A stretch of DNA of 64,000 nt. Origin: Adiantum capillus-veneris (taxonomy: Eukaryota > Streptophyta > Polypodiopsida > Polypodiales > Pteridaceae). Every line of letters starts with the position of its first letter. The stretch's first letter is position 1. The position numbers were made by a program, and so were the translations under genes. Below, in pieces: positions 34,930 through 47,163 of this stretch. The DNA is taken from the NCBI GenBank assembly GCA_014529385.2, contig CM043968.1:127679018-127743017 (forward strand), read 5' to 3'. The notes under the pieces are model-generated. The model worked only from the letters and a program-made list of their open reading frames with translations, made no database searches and was not told the DNA's origin.

Positions 34930-35370
34930 AGAAACGAATTTCCAAGGAGCCGTTTGTGTATGTGAGATTGCAAAAGACTACATACCTAAACCTAACAAGC
35001 TACATGCACAAACGGCTTGCGAACAAGCCGTTTTTGAAGTCTGTAGCGTTTTTGGGACACAAAAATGCAGCGAGCTTCAAAAACAACTTTCCCGCGAGTT
35101 GTTCGTGCATGTGAGCTTGCAAACGACTACATACCTAAACCTAACAAGCTACACACAAGCTATTTTCAAGCTCACATGTGAAAACGGATTGCAAACAAGA
35201 ATTTTTCAAAGTTCACGCTAAATTAAATAATCATAAACCCTAAATCTAAACCTAAACATACATATACCTTACAGTGGTCATCACATATATAACCCTAAAC
35301 ATACATATACATAAACCTAAACATACAAATACCTAAACCTAAACTACATACCTAAACCTAGTGGAGTTTA
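34930..35370 (+). repeat. Direct duplication and telomere-like CCTAAA tracts
   Basis: A segment containing ACTACATACCTAAACCTAAC occurs twice (about 34,975-35,000 and 35,125-35,150) with nearby matching GTGAG-TTGCAAA sequence. From 35,230 to 35,360 AAACCCTAAATCTAAACCTAAAC-like runs are interspersed with CATACATATAC. They resemble decayed plant telomeric repeat but are too irregular to be a telomere. Confidence 0.6.
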
Positions 35371-35610
35371 TGGAAATTTAATGGTTGTCAACAAGTTTAA
35401 GCTTGTTTTTGTATATTTGAATCTATGCAGGGGAGAAGATAGATTTAGATTTCTTTGGCACAAGCCCCAAAATTCATTTCTAACTTCCATTTGTCTTTGT
35501 TGCATTTTGATATTTTTTAGCCACCTGAGGTCATTGTGGATCTCAAAATTAAAATGCATTGTAATGCTTGTGCCAAAGAAATCAAAAAGTCGCTATCTCT
35601 TTCTCTATCT

Positions 35611-36155
35611 CTTGAAAACGATCATATTTTCATTCAATGCAAGTTTTTTTCATGAGGTAGATGCTGCTCATTGAATAGGGCTTTCATCATCTAAAGTGAA
35701 CAATAAAATCATAGAACTATCAACTAGTGGTATAATTTGAAGCTTTCAACACCACCGACGCATTTGAAACGCTCAAAAACCAAAAAAATGGATGTCTACT
35801 TGCCACGTTCTGAAACGTAGAGAAAGAGAAAATAAATTTTAAAAACCCTAAAAAGAGACTTTTGTTGAATAATGCGTGTGAATGTCCCTCATGTGACGTT
35901 CGACAAAAGCCCCTTTTAGGCATTTTTTGGTTTTTTTTCCCTCTCTAGGTGTCAAAACGAGGCAAGTAGACAATCAATTTTTAGGTTTTTGGACATTTTG
36001 GATACATTGGCAGTGTCAAACGCTTGAAAGTCTACCATTAGTTGATAGTTTTGTGATATTTTTTTTTTTAGTGATGATGGAAGTCATATTGAATGAGCAG
36101 CACCTGCCTCATGAAAAAGACACTTGCATTGAATGAAAAGGTGACCGTTTTCAAG
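35611..36155. mobile_element. Foldback (long inverted repeat) element
   Basis: The left arm (35,611-about 35,876) begins CTTGAAAACGATCA, and the right arm (about 35,896-36,155) ends with the complement, TGACCGTTTTCAAG. Matching pairs along the arms include CATGAGGTAGATGCTGCTCA with TGAGCAGCACCTGCCTCATG, and AACTATCAACTAGTGG with its complement near 36,040. Arms are about 80-85 percent alike by eye; the loop is about 20 bp. No open frame. The shape suits a foldback or MITE-like DNA transposon. A smaller inverted pair (ATTTCTTTGGCACAAGC and complement, 35,450 and 35,568) lies just to the left. Confidence 0.7.
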
Positions 36156-36399
36156 GGTTGTTGGGAAGTTATGTTCACTTCTCATAGTGTTTGATTATCC
36201 CCTTTTGGATGTCCTCAATAAGCCCTCAATAAGCGCAAGTGCATTTTAACAAAATCTTCTCACAAGGCTCTCCAAATGACCTCTGAAATCTTCGAATGAC
36301 TCACCAAGTTGCCATGTATCTATCCCCTCAACTATATAAATTTTTATAGAAGAGTTACTGGTAGCTTTAATGGAAGCTAGGTAAAAACCAGCTTGAGGA

Positions 36400-37660
36400 T
36401 GTCAAAAAGGCAAGATTATTATCCAAGGAGGCCTTCCTTCAGCCAGAAGTCGCTAATCAAGCACATTTCTTTAGGGCCTTAAAAATCAAGAAAAGCCGAA
36501 GCTTCATCCAATCACTCACAATTGAGAATGGAAATGCTACGCAAGACCAAGACAAAATGGCTATGCTAATGCTTAATCATTTAAGCTAGGTCATTGGCCA
36601 GCCCGAGACCTACTCTCAAGAAGTGGATGAAGCCATAACGACCTTGCTTGAGAGTTTCGATAAGCTAGATGGCTTGAGATTGCCTTTTCTAAAGATGAGT
36701 GCTCACTTGCATTGCAAGTGAGTACACAGATTTCACCAAGCAAGAGTGAATTTTGCTTCAACTAGACCTGGACAAGATGTATGACAGGATTACATGGTCC
36801 TTCATTGAAGATTTCATGAAATCACTAGGCTTTGGTCCTTGCCTTTGTTGACTAATACACACTCTAGGTGCTGACAGTCAATCTCAGCTCTTGTCCAATG
36901 ATAGAATCGTGGGATCCTTTGAAGTCAAAATATATATCAAGCAAGGATGCCCCCTCACCCCGCTACTCTTTGCCATAGGGTTGAATCATCTAATAACGAG
37001 GACGATTGAAGCTATTGTTGGGTGTGGTGAAATCCAAGGTCTAAATTTGTCTGGCAATGACCAACTCCTGGCCAAGATGTTCGTAGATGACTCTCTCCTC
37101 TTTTTGAAAGCCTACCCTCAGGTACTCAAGAAGGCGTTGGAGATTGTGCAAACATTTTTTGTGGTGTTGGGGTCAAAGTGTAGTATTGAGAAGTCAAGAC
37201 AAATCTCCCTTATGGAAAATGACTCATTTGACCCATTTGTCTGGTGTACAAGAGATTGCATCTAAAGAAAGGTTTTTTTTTTGTATTTAGGATCCCCCTT
37301 GGGCGTGGACGTTACACAAAAGAAAAGATTCTAGTGGGTCCTGGAGAACAAAGAAAAATGAGAAGGTGGGAGTATGTGTCACTTCCCTTCTTGAGCCGAG
37401 TCAAAGTGATCATTTCATTTATGCTTCCTAATATTTTCTTCACCAGTGGCTCCTAAAAATAGACTAATGTAACTGGAATGAGTCCTTGAAACCTATTAAG
37501 GGACTCTTATGGAAGAACAACACTAAAGTCTTGTTGTCATGGCAGTGGGAAAAGTGGGAGGTTATCGCTCAAGCGGTGGACAAAGGTGGCCTCAAAATTC
37601 TCAACCTTTCTATTCATGCTGAGGCCCAGTGTACCAGTGTACCAAGTTTGTGGTCTCAAT
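36400..37660 (+). pseudogene. LINE (non-LTR) reverse transcriptase remnant
   Basis: Read on the plus strand: a pre-RT segment with FLQPEVANQAHFFRALK, then LDKMYDRITWSFIEDFMKSLGF (36,765-36,835), KQGCPLTPLLFAI (36,940-36,980) and FVDDSLLFL (37,080-37,106), the RT catalytic box with F-V-D-D for F-A-D-D. A TGA lies near 36,848, and more stops and frame changes follow 37,260. Part of the domain between the first two blocks is missing. The element is dead, and no 5' ORF is seen. Confidence 0.75.
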
Positions 37661-37700
37661 TACAAAAGAGGATCAATCTTGGGCTATCATGTGACGCGAC

Positions 37701-37732
<32 letters not shown>
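37701..37732 (+). repeat. GA microsatellite
   Basis: Uninterrupted GAGAGA run of about 32 bp next to the start of a 1-kb repeat that recurs near 61.6 kb. Confidence 0.9.
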
Positions 37733-37735
<3 letters not shown>

Positions 37736-37739
37736 TGAT

Positions 37740-38791
37740 AAATAAAAAAATTATAGAGTACACAGAGTAGATAGATGAAATAGAGAATATGTATGGATGC
37801 AAGAAAATTATTACAAGAAGAGCATAGCTTGTTTCAATACCTCCCGAACACCACCGAGCTATCTCAATTTCAATCACAATCTCAATCTTGTGCACAATCT
37901 CAATATCAATCACACTCTCACTCTCAATCACAATGACAATCACAATCTCAATCTTTGCATTACAATGACGATCATAATTTGGGTTGCAACACGATCACAA
38001 TCTTAATCTAATGCCACCTTGCACAGATCCCTTTTCACTTTGTTGAGTAGATATCACATTGGTTTCTTCAACATCTACAAAATAGCCAAAACAACATACT
38101 TGTGCAACCTATTCAACATGATAATCAAATTAGAAAACATAATTTTGTACCATCATAAAAGAGTACAATTACTTCTTGGTTGGATCAAAGAAAATAGATA
38201 TTACTTGTGTATATCTGTTTGTAAGCTAACCTATTGGTGCTTGTAGACTACCTTGTTGTTGTTGCCTGCAATTTGTTTCTATCATAACTTTTTTATAAAT
38301 ACTCATAATATAGACTTCCATGTACTCAAAACGATGGGAATAGGTCATGTCTACAACGACATGAAGGAAAAATTTTGAAAAATCTCTTCGTGTGGCTGAA
38401 AATGCAATTTTTAGGTTGTGACTTTAAAAAATCTATTTTTAGGTCTCCACAATGTTTTCAACTTATTTTAAGCTTGTCCATGTATTTTAAGCTAAAACAT
38501 ATAAAAAAATTTATTGATATCAATAAAAACATCAATTTTTAACTACGTTTTTATTGTATTGTTTATAGAGAGACTATTTGTTATTCATTAATCTTTATTA
38601 AATATGTCTTTAGTGTATTATTAAAAAATAAGAATATATTTTTTCCCTCAATATCTTAAACTCATTTACATAAGAGTAATACTCTCTATCTAATAGACTA
38701 TTCAGCAATCTTTCAAATGATGCTCAACGAAAGATGTGGCCTATTACATTACTTTTGACTTTAAGAATTTTCATAGATAAGTCCTAGTACA
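37740..38791 (-). repeat. Copy 1 of a 1-kb direct repeat, probable 3' LTR of an outer gypsy element
   Basis: It matches 61,565-62,557 over most of its length, sharing for example AGAGCATAGCTTGTTTCAA, GTAGATATCACATTGGTTTC and GATGTGGCCT. Both copies include a run of AATCTC/AATCAC repeats. On the minus strand the copy would begin TGTACTAGG directly after GACAAGGGGATAA (38,804-38,792), a good polypurine tract. That places gypsy pol upstream, as observed. The exact lower end is unclear. Confidence 0.55.
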
Positions 38792-38804
38792 TTATCCCCT
38801 TGTC
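38792..38804 (-). promoter_or_regulatory. Candidate polypurine tract
   Basis: GACAAGGGGATAA on the minus strand immediately before the LTR-like repeat. It has the position and composition expected for plus-strand priming in an LTR retroelement. Confidence 0.5.
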
Positions 38805-40386
38805 AAAATTAACTCTATCCTCAGAGTTGGGAGGAGGGGTTTTTAGTGTATAGAACATCGAAGTCAATCCAAAAGGCATCTTTTATAAGATACATCTCAC
38901 TTAACCAAAACTTCAAGAAAAATCCTACTTCTAAGCTGCCTACTTCTAGAATTAAAATAATTTCTAGTTCTACCTTTAGAATGACTATTTCACTAAATCA
39001 TATCTTTTGTTTAAAACAAGATTAGCTTTAAAAATATTATTTTGGTTTTCTCACAAAATTTGATATTTCAGAGAGGAATTTACAAATACACATAAGAAAT
39101 CATGATAATACAAGTTACCCTTATGCAAGAAAAATTTTCTCTCACACATCTCTTCCACATGAGGATTTAAATAAGAGATAATGCTAGAGTAGAAATGAGC
39201 ATTATTCACTTCACATCAAACTTAATCAATCAAATCACAACAGGACACATAAATGATATTGCATATCGTTTTCGACTCAAGGCATTGGTGACCTTGTCTC
39301 TTTTCTATCCAAATATTTCAAATCAAAATCGTACTCATATAATAGTTGAAGCCATCACTTCTACCTATTATTGAGTAATGTAATATCACCACCGACCACA
39401 TAAATGATGTTACATATCAGTCTTCGACTCCATGCATTGGTGACCTTGTTTCTTTTCTAGCTCAATATTACAAATCAAAATTGTACTCATGTAAAAGTTG
39501 AAGCCATCACTTCTATCTATTATTGAGTAATGGACGAGTGAAAAAATATTTTCAACTAATTCTCAATCATGCACAAGATAGTTTAAATCATGCCTTCTCA
39601 ATTTCTATATTCATATGTCACAACTCTTCTCTTCTCATTAAAACACATTTCATTTGTTCTCCACTTGCATCACATATAAACAAAGAAGATTTCCTGATTT
39701 TAGAATTTCAAAAATATGATTTTCTTTCCGTGTTTCAAATGTAGCAGCGCTTGACATGATTTACATTATGAAAATCCTTTTTTTCTTTGTTAGTTCAGTT
39801 AGACGTCTTACAATTGTGCTAACCCCAAAATACTCCTCATATCTCTCATAGTTTTTGGTATTGACAATTCCTCAATTGCCTTGACCTATCAGAATCAATA
39901 TGAACGCTCTCTTTAGAGATTACCCTTCCGATGTATGCAATTCTTACCATGGAAAAGAAACACTTACTCAATTTGCTATATAACTGATGTTCAAGCAAGA
40001 CTTAAGAGTTTTTCTTTAATGGAGTTCATGATACTTTTCATTCTTAGAGTTTTTTTTTTAAAATATAATCCAAAAACACCAAAATAAAGTAATCAAGATA
40101 TGGATGAAATATATTTTTCATTAAACACATGAATGTCGCAGATGCATTAGTCAAACCAAAAGCCAAAACTGTCAGTTGACTCGAAGTGTCCATATTGATA
40201 CAAAAAGCAGTTTTGAAAATATCTCCTTCTTGATTTTGATATGGTGGTATCTAGATCAAAGGTCAAGCTTTGAAAACACTTACACACTGCTAAGTTGACT
40301 CAATGTACGAAAGATTATATTTATTTTTTATGGTTTATTTATCAACATCCTTGTAGTCAATGCAAAGCCTATAAGTCCCATCCTTC
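38805..40386 (-). pseudogene. Decayed Ty3/gypsy pol (reverse transcriptase)
   Basis: On the minus strand QKDGTYRLCIDYKDVDK (40,390-40,340) is the gypsy RT entry motif. Further on come FKTAFCINMD, LAFGLTNASATFMCLM (about 40,180-40,120) and FLDYI (near 40,070), where the catalytic F-L-D-D has become F-L-D-Y. Stops occur throughout. The rest to 38,805 is too decayed to name. It appears to be cut at about 40,387 by a copia insertion. Confidence 0.65.
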
Positions 40387-40612
40387 TGTAGAGTGCGCAG
40401 GTGATGGAGAAGGTAGAAAAGAAGACTACGCACACACACCAATACACATCGAGACACACACACACACAATCGTTACCCTGCAGCAGCCATTCAACAAGCT
40501 GCTCTTCTCACTTCTTCTCTTTGAACTATTATCCAAAGTATATTTACAACATAGTATAGTCAGTGTCCAGCCGCCCATAGCACAATGGACATATTCTTTA
40601 ACATCATGTTCT
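40387..40612 (-). mobile_element. Probable 3' LTR of the truncated copia element
   Basis: It lies between the copia PPT-like GAGGGGGAGTG (minus, about 40,626-40,613) and the resumed gypsy RT at 40,386. It starts (plus) TGTAGAG and ends TTAACA, i.e. TG...CA. It includes a CA microsatellite at 40,430-40,470. The boundaries are inferred from the flanking gypsy frame. Confidence 0.5.
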
Positions 40613-41893
40613 TTAACACTCCCCCTCAAGCTCAAAGTGAGCTTGCATATGATGGATTCCCAATGCTTCACGAAAGTAGCAAAACTTCTCCTTTCCAAGA
40701 GCTTTTGTGAATATATCTGCAACTTGATCATTTGTCTTCACATACACCAAATCAATCTCATTTGCCAAAACTTTTTCTCTAATGAAGTGATAATGTACCT
40801 CAATGTGTTTAGTGCGAGCATGGTGGACTGGATTCTTTGCCAACATGATGCTGCTAATATTGTCACAATATATAATGACACTGTCAAGATAGTCAAAACC
40901 AAAGTCTACCATAAGTACTCTCAACCATGACTCTTCACATGCTGCCAAAGCTGCTCCACGATATTCAGCTTCTGTACTTGCTAATGCTACAGTTGATTGC
41001 TTCTTGCTACTCCAACTTATCATACCATTGCCAATGGAAAATGCATAACCACTTGTAGATCTTTTATCCATAAAATCTCCTTCCCAATCTGCATCTCTGT
41101 AACCATAAAGACAAAGCTTCCCATTATTTTCATAAAACATTCCATAACTGATAGTGGCTTTCACATATCTCATAATCCGTCTCACTACATCAAGATGAAG
41201 TTTACATGGCTTTTGCATGAATTGACTCACAACACCCACTGCATAACTCAAATTTGGCCTTGTTATTGTCAAGTAAATAAGGATTCCAACCATCTTGCGG
41301 TACATAGTGACATCCTCAATGTAATGTCCATCATCAAACAACTTCACATTTTGATCAAGAGGTGTATCAACCGGTTTGCACGCTGTCATTCCATACTTCT
41401 CAAGCATATCCAACACGTATTGTCTTTGTATCATCCAAATTCCTGATAATGTATTGACAATTTCAATTCCCAAGAAATATCTCAACTCACCAAGGTCCTT
41501 CATGTTGAATTCTCTCAACAAACTCTTCTTGACATGCAAAATTTGCTTATCATGACTTCCAGTGAGAATCAAGTCATCAACATAGATAACAATAATGACG
41601 ATCTCTCCATCAACATGCTTCAAAAACAATGAGTGATCAGCAGTAGACTGTTTAAATCCAATCTTCTTCAAGAATCTGGTTATCCTTTCACACCAAGCTC
41701 TAGATGCTTGCTTCAAACCATACAATGCTTTCTTCAACTTACACACATAATATGGAAACTCTAGATGTTGATAACCCTTTGGCTGTATCATATAAACTTC
41801 TTCTTACAAGTCACCATTCAAGAATGCATTATCGACATCCACTTGCCGTAACTTCCAACCAAACATACTTGCCATTGCTATCACCAATTTTTT
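40613..41893 (-). pseudogene. Ty1/copia reverse transcriptase-RNase H, 5'-truncated
   Basis: The region opens within RT (VDVDNAFLNGDL), meets a TAA near 41,805, then runs 392 codons without a stop. Motifs include CKLKKALYGLKQASRAW, VIYVDDLILTG (the YVDD active site), LGELRYFLGIEI, a KRSTSGYAF RNase H entry, STEAEYRGAA, and a C-terminal KTNDQVADIFTKALG. Protease and integrase are absent, and sequence above 41,893 is unrelated. The single long open frame suggests a fairly young insertion. Confidence 0.9.
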
Positions 41894-42540
41894 ACGGACA
41901 AAAAGGGGCATTTTCTGCGCTGAAAATGGTAAAAAATAGACTAAAAATAGCTCAAAAGGCCACATCAATGATGGTGCCATTGTTGTTCAAGTTGTTTGAA
42001 AAGTTTTAGAGCCAAGAATGAGCTCATTTGGACATATGAGCAAGGAGATGCAGCCATTCCTTTACAAGGTGCTAGTGTAGTCCCGTGCTGCTTCAACTAC
42101 ATGGTTGAGGTTGCGAGGCCTCCAATTAGGGTTTCCCCTCTTCAAATAACTACTTGGGCTTCTCCAATGAATTATTGAAGATTCCATGAAATGGTCACAA
42201 CGAATAAGGGGTTTAATAGGTCTAATGAGAACTACATCTGTGCAATTGGGAGCGAGGCTACACCTAATCATCACACACACAAGAATTTTAAGTTAATCTT
42301 GGTTCTTTTTGAAAGTGAAGATTTCATGGCTACAGTTTTGCTCTATTTTAGTGTGTTTTTGGATCCAAAGCATCTATGCCTTGCTTGATTTTGCTACAAA
42401 TCCTCACAGTTAGAGGCGCGACGCGTTCCTAGTCGCACTGCACACTTCTTGACACATTTTTTGTGAACCCGACGTGAAGTAGGCTAGGGTGAGCGTTCAA
42501 AAGCTTCATTGAAGGTTTCAAATTAAAGCTTTAAATCTAT
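41894..42540. other. Unassigned leader-like sequence before the gag fragment
   Basis: No gene. GTGAACCCGACGTGAAG at about 42,465-42,481 looks like a primer-binding/leader region of a plant LTR element. A GC-rich patch GAGGCGCGACGCGTTCCTAG precedes it. An LTR boundary cannot be fixed because no second copy is in the window. Confidence 0.35.
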
Positions 42541-43480
42541 GGAGCAACAAGAGCAAGAGGGGGTTCGGTTTGATTTAGTCACAATGCAAATGTTTCAAGC
42601 TTTTGCAGTGTTTATGCAGCAACAACAAGCTGCGAAAACAAGGGAACTTTCCTCAACCAAAGAGCTTCAATCTGTGGTGAAGAAAATAGACCAATTTAAA
42701 GGTAAAGATGTATAAAGTATCTTTGTTTATATGTAAAGGAGATAGAAGCTACATCAAGTGCCCGAAGCAGAGATGGTGCAAAGTTTTGAGCTAGCTGTGG
42801 TTCTCGAGATAAGAGAGCATTTAATTAGAAATGAGCATGGGGCAACTTGGGAAGCATTCAATTAGCCTTAAAATAAGAGTATTTCATGGAGGACTCCAAA
42901 AGGGTAACAAAGAGGACTTTTTTAGAGTGGGTAGTTCGGCCAAAAGAGGGACTTTTGCCTACCAAACTGCTAAGGGAATTTGAACGCCGTTATGATCAAC
43001 TTTCAAGGACTAAAAAGGCTACCCTAAACTCGGAGAAGATAGAGCTCTTTTTGCAGGCCGCAGGTAAAGAGATTCAAGAAAAGTTAGAGCTACTACTTGA
43101 GGATAAGGATGCAAAACAAGGCTTAAAGTTTAATTGGAATGAAGTTGAAGACTCCATTTTGCTACTAGCTAAGAGACAACGATGAAGAGACAAGCTGATA
43201 GTCAACCCTGCTCAAGTTCCAAGTGTTCTTGAGAGTCCCATAAAGCATGTTATTGTGGTTCCAAAGAGTGACAAGTCCATTCTAGATGAAATTGTCAAGT
43301 GAATGCAAGAGCTAAAGCTAAAGCTTACAAGGCTAGAAGAAAAGGGACAACCATAAGGACAATCTACATGGCAAAGACCTCAAAACAAAGAAGGCTTTGT
43401 AAATAGATGCATATGGTGTGATAGTACTAACCATGGAAAAGGGATTGTGAAAGTTTTGAAGACGCTTTGACAAAGGAGCT
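42541..43480 (+). pseudogene. Gag-like retroelement protein, broken
   Basis: The ATG at 42,541 begins MEQQEQEGVRFDLVTMQ and stops by 42,715. A second frame (42,886-43,185) has FLEWVVRPKEGL, LLREFERRYDQLSR and EKLELLLEDKD, the pattern of a gypsy-type gag found in seed-free plants. Near 43,405-43,450 CIWCDSTNHGK begins a CX2CX4HX4C knuckle that is broken by a frame change before its last cysteine. Protease and RT are missing. Confidence 0.6.
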
Positions 43481-43800
43481 AGTTTTCTTTAAATATGGAT
43501 GTCATAATAATCAATATCTAATTCCCCTAAATGATTTTCTCATGTTAAACTCATCATTTAATATGGGGAAGTGCCAGGGGAGAAAAAGCTAGGATATTGG
43601 TTAAGTTAGCAGACCAGGCCACAATAGGGATCCAAAGGAGGGAAAATAGGGATCCAAAGGGGGGGCCATCTGCAAAAGATCAATGTGCAACAATGGGCTT
43701 AAAAGACCCTAAGGTTCAGCCCATTAAGGCTTCCAAAATGCTAAGGTTCCAAAATTCAAAGGTTGTGTCCAAAGGCCAAACACTAGGGAAATTGGATGCT

Positions 43801-44517
43801 TAGTGTGTTTCACACCATAGGCTAGGACTCAGAGATTTCTATGAGCAGGAGCCGTGCGGTGTGGATTTCCAAAAAGCTTACGAGCTTTTATCCACGATCA
43901 GAGAAGATGGAATTGCACAGATTTATGACCCTCAAGGGAATAAAGTTGAAGTGGTGATAACCAAGGAAATAGTGGTAGAAGCACTCAGACTGCCCACAAA
44001 AGGAATGACAATGAGGACAAGGGACAGGAAAACGGCAGGTACTTTCACCAAAGAAACCGCTGCAGCCACCTTTGCTAACCTTATTCACAAACAGGTTGAA
44101 GAGCCAGCCAGGTTATACCACCAACACTTTCATTTCCTTGCTAAAAGGCCACTAAGGTATACCACGCCCAATCATGCGGTTGCCACCACCTTCACGAAAG
44201 TCCTTAAGTCAACAACCAGGCAACCGGTGGACCACGCACAATATTTCTTGACCACTTTGAAAGTCACAAAGAAAGAAGGAAAGATTACTTACCTGGGTGC
44301 ACTAGAGGTATTGACAAGAATTGCATACCATGCCATTGGCATGGCCGACAACCTACCACCTACCCCATAGACGAAAACACTTGGATAGTGTCAGGTCAAC
44401 CATCTCCTCGAGCTACAAGATCAGCCAAGAGATCCTACAAATCTGATGAAGAATCAGTTGAAAGCTCGCGGGAAGGGCACAACAGTGAAATCTCGGATAA
44501 TGAAGAAAAGAGAGCAC
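43801..44517 (+). pseudogene. Host ORF, 5' part, interrupted by the 12.2 kb LTR element
   Basis: A long frame (open from about 43,801 to 44,370) has FQKAYELLSTIREDGIAQIY, EALRLP and a helical domain. It resembles plant transposon-associated ORFs rather than a housekeeping gene; I cannot name it. One base appears to be lost at about 44,368, after which the frame continues as NTWIVSGQPSPRATRSAKRS and an acidic Ser/Glu-rich tail to 44,517. There an LTR element begins. Removing that element and one target duplication continues the frame at 56,688 (NEEKRA joined to RREEMKRK), so the insertion split this ORF. Confidence 0.6.
44513..44517 (+). repeat. Target-site duplication, left copy (AGCAC)
   Basis: Matches GCAC at 56,684-56,687 (AGCAC if the preceding A is counted) flanking the large LTR element. 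Confidence 0.65.
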
Positions 44518-44810
44518 TGATAGCCGATTCTGGAAACCAAAGAAAAAAAAAGAAAAAGTTTTATTTTTACTGTGCCGGAGCTGTGGCGGCAACGTTGGAA
44601 GGCTCGGCAATGCCTGATCAACCTCACGACACTGTTGTTTTTTTTACTGGCATAGCGTCCTCGTCACATGGCTCCCCCCCCCTCGATTGGCTGGCTTTAT
44701 CACCCTTGTGCCCTCGCTCGTCTATGCCCCAACGCAGCAGGCCGCCCTCGGTTTCACTACCCCTTCTCTCTCTCTCCCTGTAGTTTTATAACCCCGACGA
44801 GCATCGAATG

Positions 44811-44889
<79 letters not shown>

Positions 44890-45681
44890 ATATCCCATCT
44901 CTTCCTTCTCGGCACCCCCTTCCTCTCCCTCATCCACTACTCCTCTCTCGCTGACAACCCGCTCTCCCCAGCTCTTGTCACGGCCACATAACCACAGATG
45001 GCCCAGAAATCCTCTCACTCTAGTGTGGCCTATAAGAGGCCGGACACACTCTCTCTCTCTCTCTCTAATATCCTCTCTCTCTCACCCACACACCCCCTTA
45101 CTAGACAACCTCGGCTAGGAGCGGCCTCGAGCATCCACCCCCCCTCCTCTCGCTTCCTCTCTCGCGCTCCCGCTGTGTCGAGCCTTAACCGCATGCGAAC
45201 TCTCTCTCCTGTATTCTTATCCACACACACACCCCCTCTCACACTCCCTCCCTCGCTCTCTATGCAAGCGGATAACCCAAAAATATTCCCTCTCTCACCC
45301 CCACCCGCTCGCCTCACCCTCCCTCCCATGGCCCGCTACACACCCCCTTTCCCTCTCTCCCCACCCCATTGACTCTTCCCCCCCCTCTCATCCTTGAGCC
45401 ACCAAATAGGACAGCCGGTGATATTCCCCCTCTCTCTCTACCACATACCCCCCCCCCCCCCCCCCCCCCTTCATTGACAAAATCCCCTCCCCTTCCCTCG
45501 CTCTCTATCAGCCGAAGGTGGCCCGCCATCTCTCTCTCTCGCTCTCAGCCGCTCATGGCCACAGCCCGAAGGCGCAAGGATAGGATACACACACACACAC
45601 ACCCTTAACTACACACACCTCACCACCTCACCATCTCACCCCCCCTCTCTCTCTTGCGCTTTGCACACAAACCCAGCCCGC

Positions 45682-45746
<65 letters not shown>

Positions 45747-45868
45747 CTCTCTCCTCTCTCTCTCTCTCTCTCGTTCTCCAGCCCGAAGGCGTAGCGCAGT
45801 AAAACCTCTCTCACTCTCTCTCTCTCTCTCTCTCTCTATACACACAACACACACACACCCCTTGCAAC

Positions 45869-45900
<32 letters not shown>

Positions 45901-47118
45901 ATCCCCCCCACCACTCATCCTCGCGTAGCCGCAGCAGGCCGCCAGTCAACAGGTCCGAAAAAAACCAAAAAATAATAATAATAGTATATATATTATATAG
46001 TTTTTTCCCCCGTTCCCACGCACTCTCGCGTGCACACACACACACACTTATATATACCTACACTTATACATGCATACACACTCACCCATATATATACACA
46101 TGACACATGTATACGCACGCACTTAAAAAATACAAAAAATAAGGAAAAACGACCATTGACATCGACGAAAAAGAAGGAGGACCCAAAGCACGCGCTGCTG
46201 ACAACAAAAAGAAGAAATGCGCCAAAGGCATGTCCCGGCCGACCCCGAAGAGATGTACACACTACACCGACGCACGGCAACACACCATTCGCCGGCATCA
46301 CGCAACCATGACGCCATTTTCGTAGGTTATCATCATCATTTCTTGTAAAATTCCCAATTTGTAAATTCCCTCTCTCTAGGTGATGATTACAAAGGCCCGC
46401 CTAAAGGTTTCATTTTTTTAATAACTCTCAAGACAAAGCAAGGGTCAACAACACCGGGCCCACCACTTGCTTTGTCTCCCCAATTAGCTTACCCTAATCC
46501 AAGCAGCCAACACCTATAAAAGGGCACTGAGAGGTCACTATCGGGAGGGGGGGGGCAATTCATGAGAGGTCACTATCGGGAGGGGGGGGGCAATTCATGA
46601 GAGGTCAGCATTTGGTAGAGTTTTAGTGGGAAGAGTTGACACTATTGGCATCACAGGGAGGGGGCTTGTGTGATGGTTTGCCTTGGGAATTGCACCATGT
46701 GAAGGGAGCTACGTCCACGTCTCGACTCGAATGGTCGATGCACACACACACACGTTCTTGGTAGCAAGTTTCACCATCATCTAGTCGTATTTAGAGAACG
46801 CACCAAGTAGTTGCACCACCTTTTCTCCCTACCTCTCTATCACCACGGTTTGCCGCCTCGCTGGAAGCCAGGTCATTGTAAATACTGCAGAAATAATTCT
46901 CCCTCACACCCCCCGAGGGTTTTTGTCATTTGTTAATCTGTGTATGTCTGTGTGTGTGTGTGTAAGTTTGCGGTGTTCATATCATCGTGGTCTGTGTCCT
47001 AGCCACTTAAAGCTAGGTGGTGCCTCCTGTTCGCTTTACCATGACAGGCTCGAGGCGTGCCATTCAGCCCCCGGTGTTTTAGAGGCTGTCGGGGTTCGGG
47101 GTTCGCTTGCTCACGTCA
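44518..47118 (+). repeat. 5' LTR of the large element
   Basis: Starts TGATAGCC, ends CGTCA. It contains CT microsatellites (44,815-44,888; 45,687-45,770), a poly-C run (about 45,449-45,468), CA repeats, a TATA box at 46,514 and a tandem duplicated GGTCACTATCGGG segment (46,531-46,600) that occurs once in the other LTR. Short open frames in the CT/CA tracts are by-products. Confidence 0.85.
46514..46523 (+). promoter_or_regulatory. LTR TATA box
   Basis: CTATAAAAGG, conserved in the 3' LTR at 56,101-56,110. The expected start would be about 30 bp downstream, within the GAGAGGTCACTATC segment. Confidence 0.65.
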
Positions 47119-47120
47119 TT

Positions 47121-47138
47121 TGGTGCCCCACTGAGGAG
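47121..47138 (+). promoter_or_regulatory. Primer-binding site of the large element
   Basis: TGGTGCCCCACTGAGGAG two bases after the LTR end; TGG start as required to pair with a tRNA CCA end. The tRNA is not identified. Confidence 0.6.
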
Positions 47139-47163
47139 GGTTTCTAAGAAACCTTCAGTTTAC

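Noticed and set aside
35230-35360. Telomeric array
   Set aside because: CCTAAA units are irregular, mixed with CATACATATAC, and short; at most decayed interstitial telomere-like sequence.
45661-45975. Long Ser/Leu or Arg/Glu open frames in CT/GA tracts (also 54,283-54,945 and 55,041-55,584)
   Set aside because: Pure microsatellite translation, open on both strands at once and located in LTRs.
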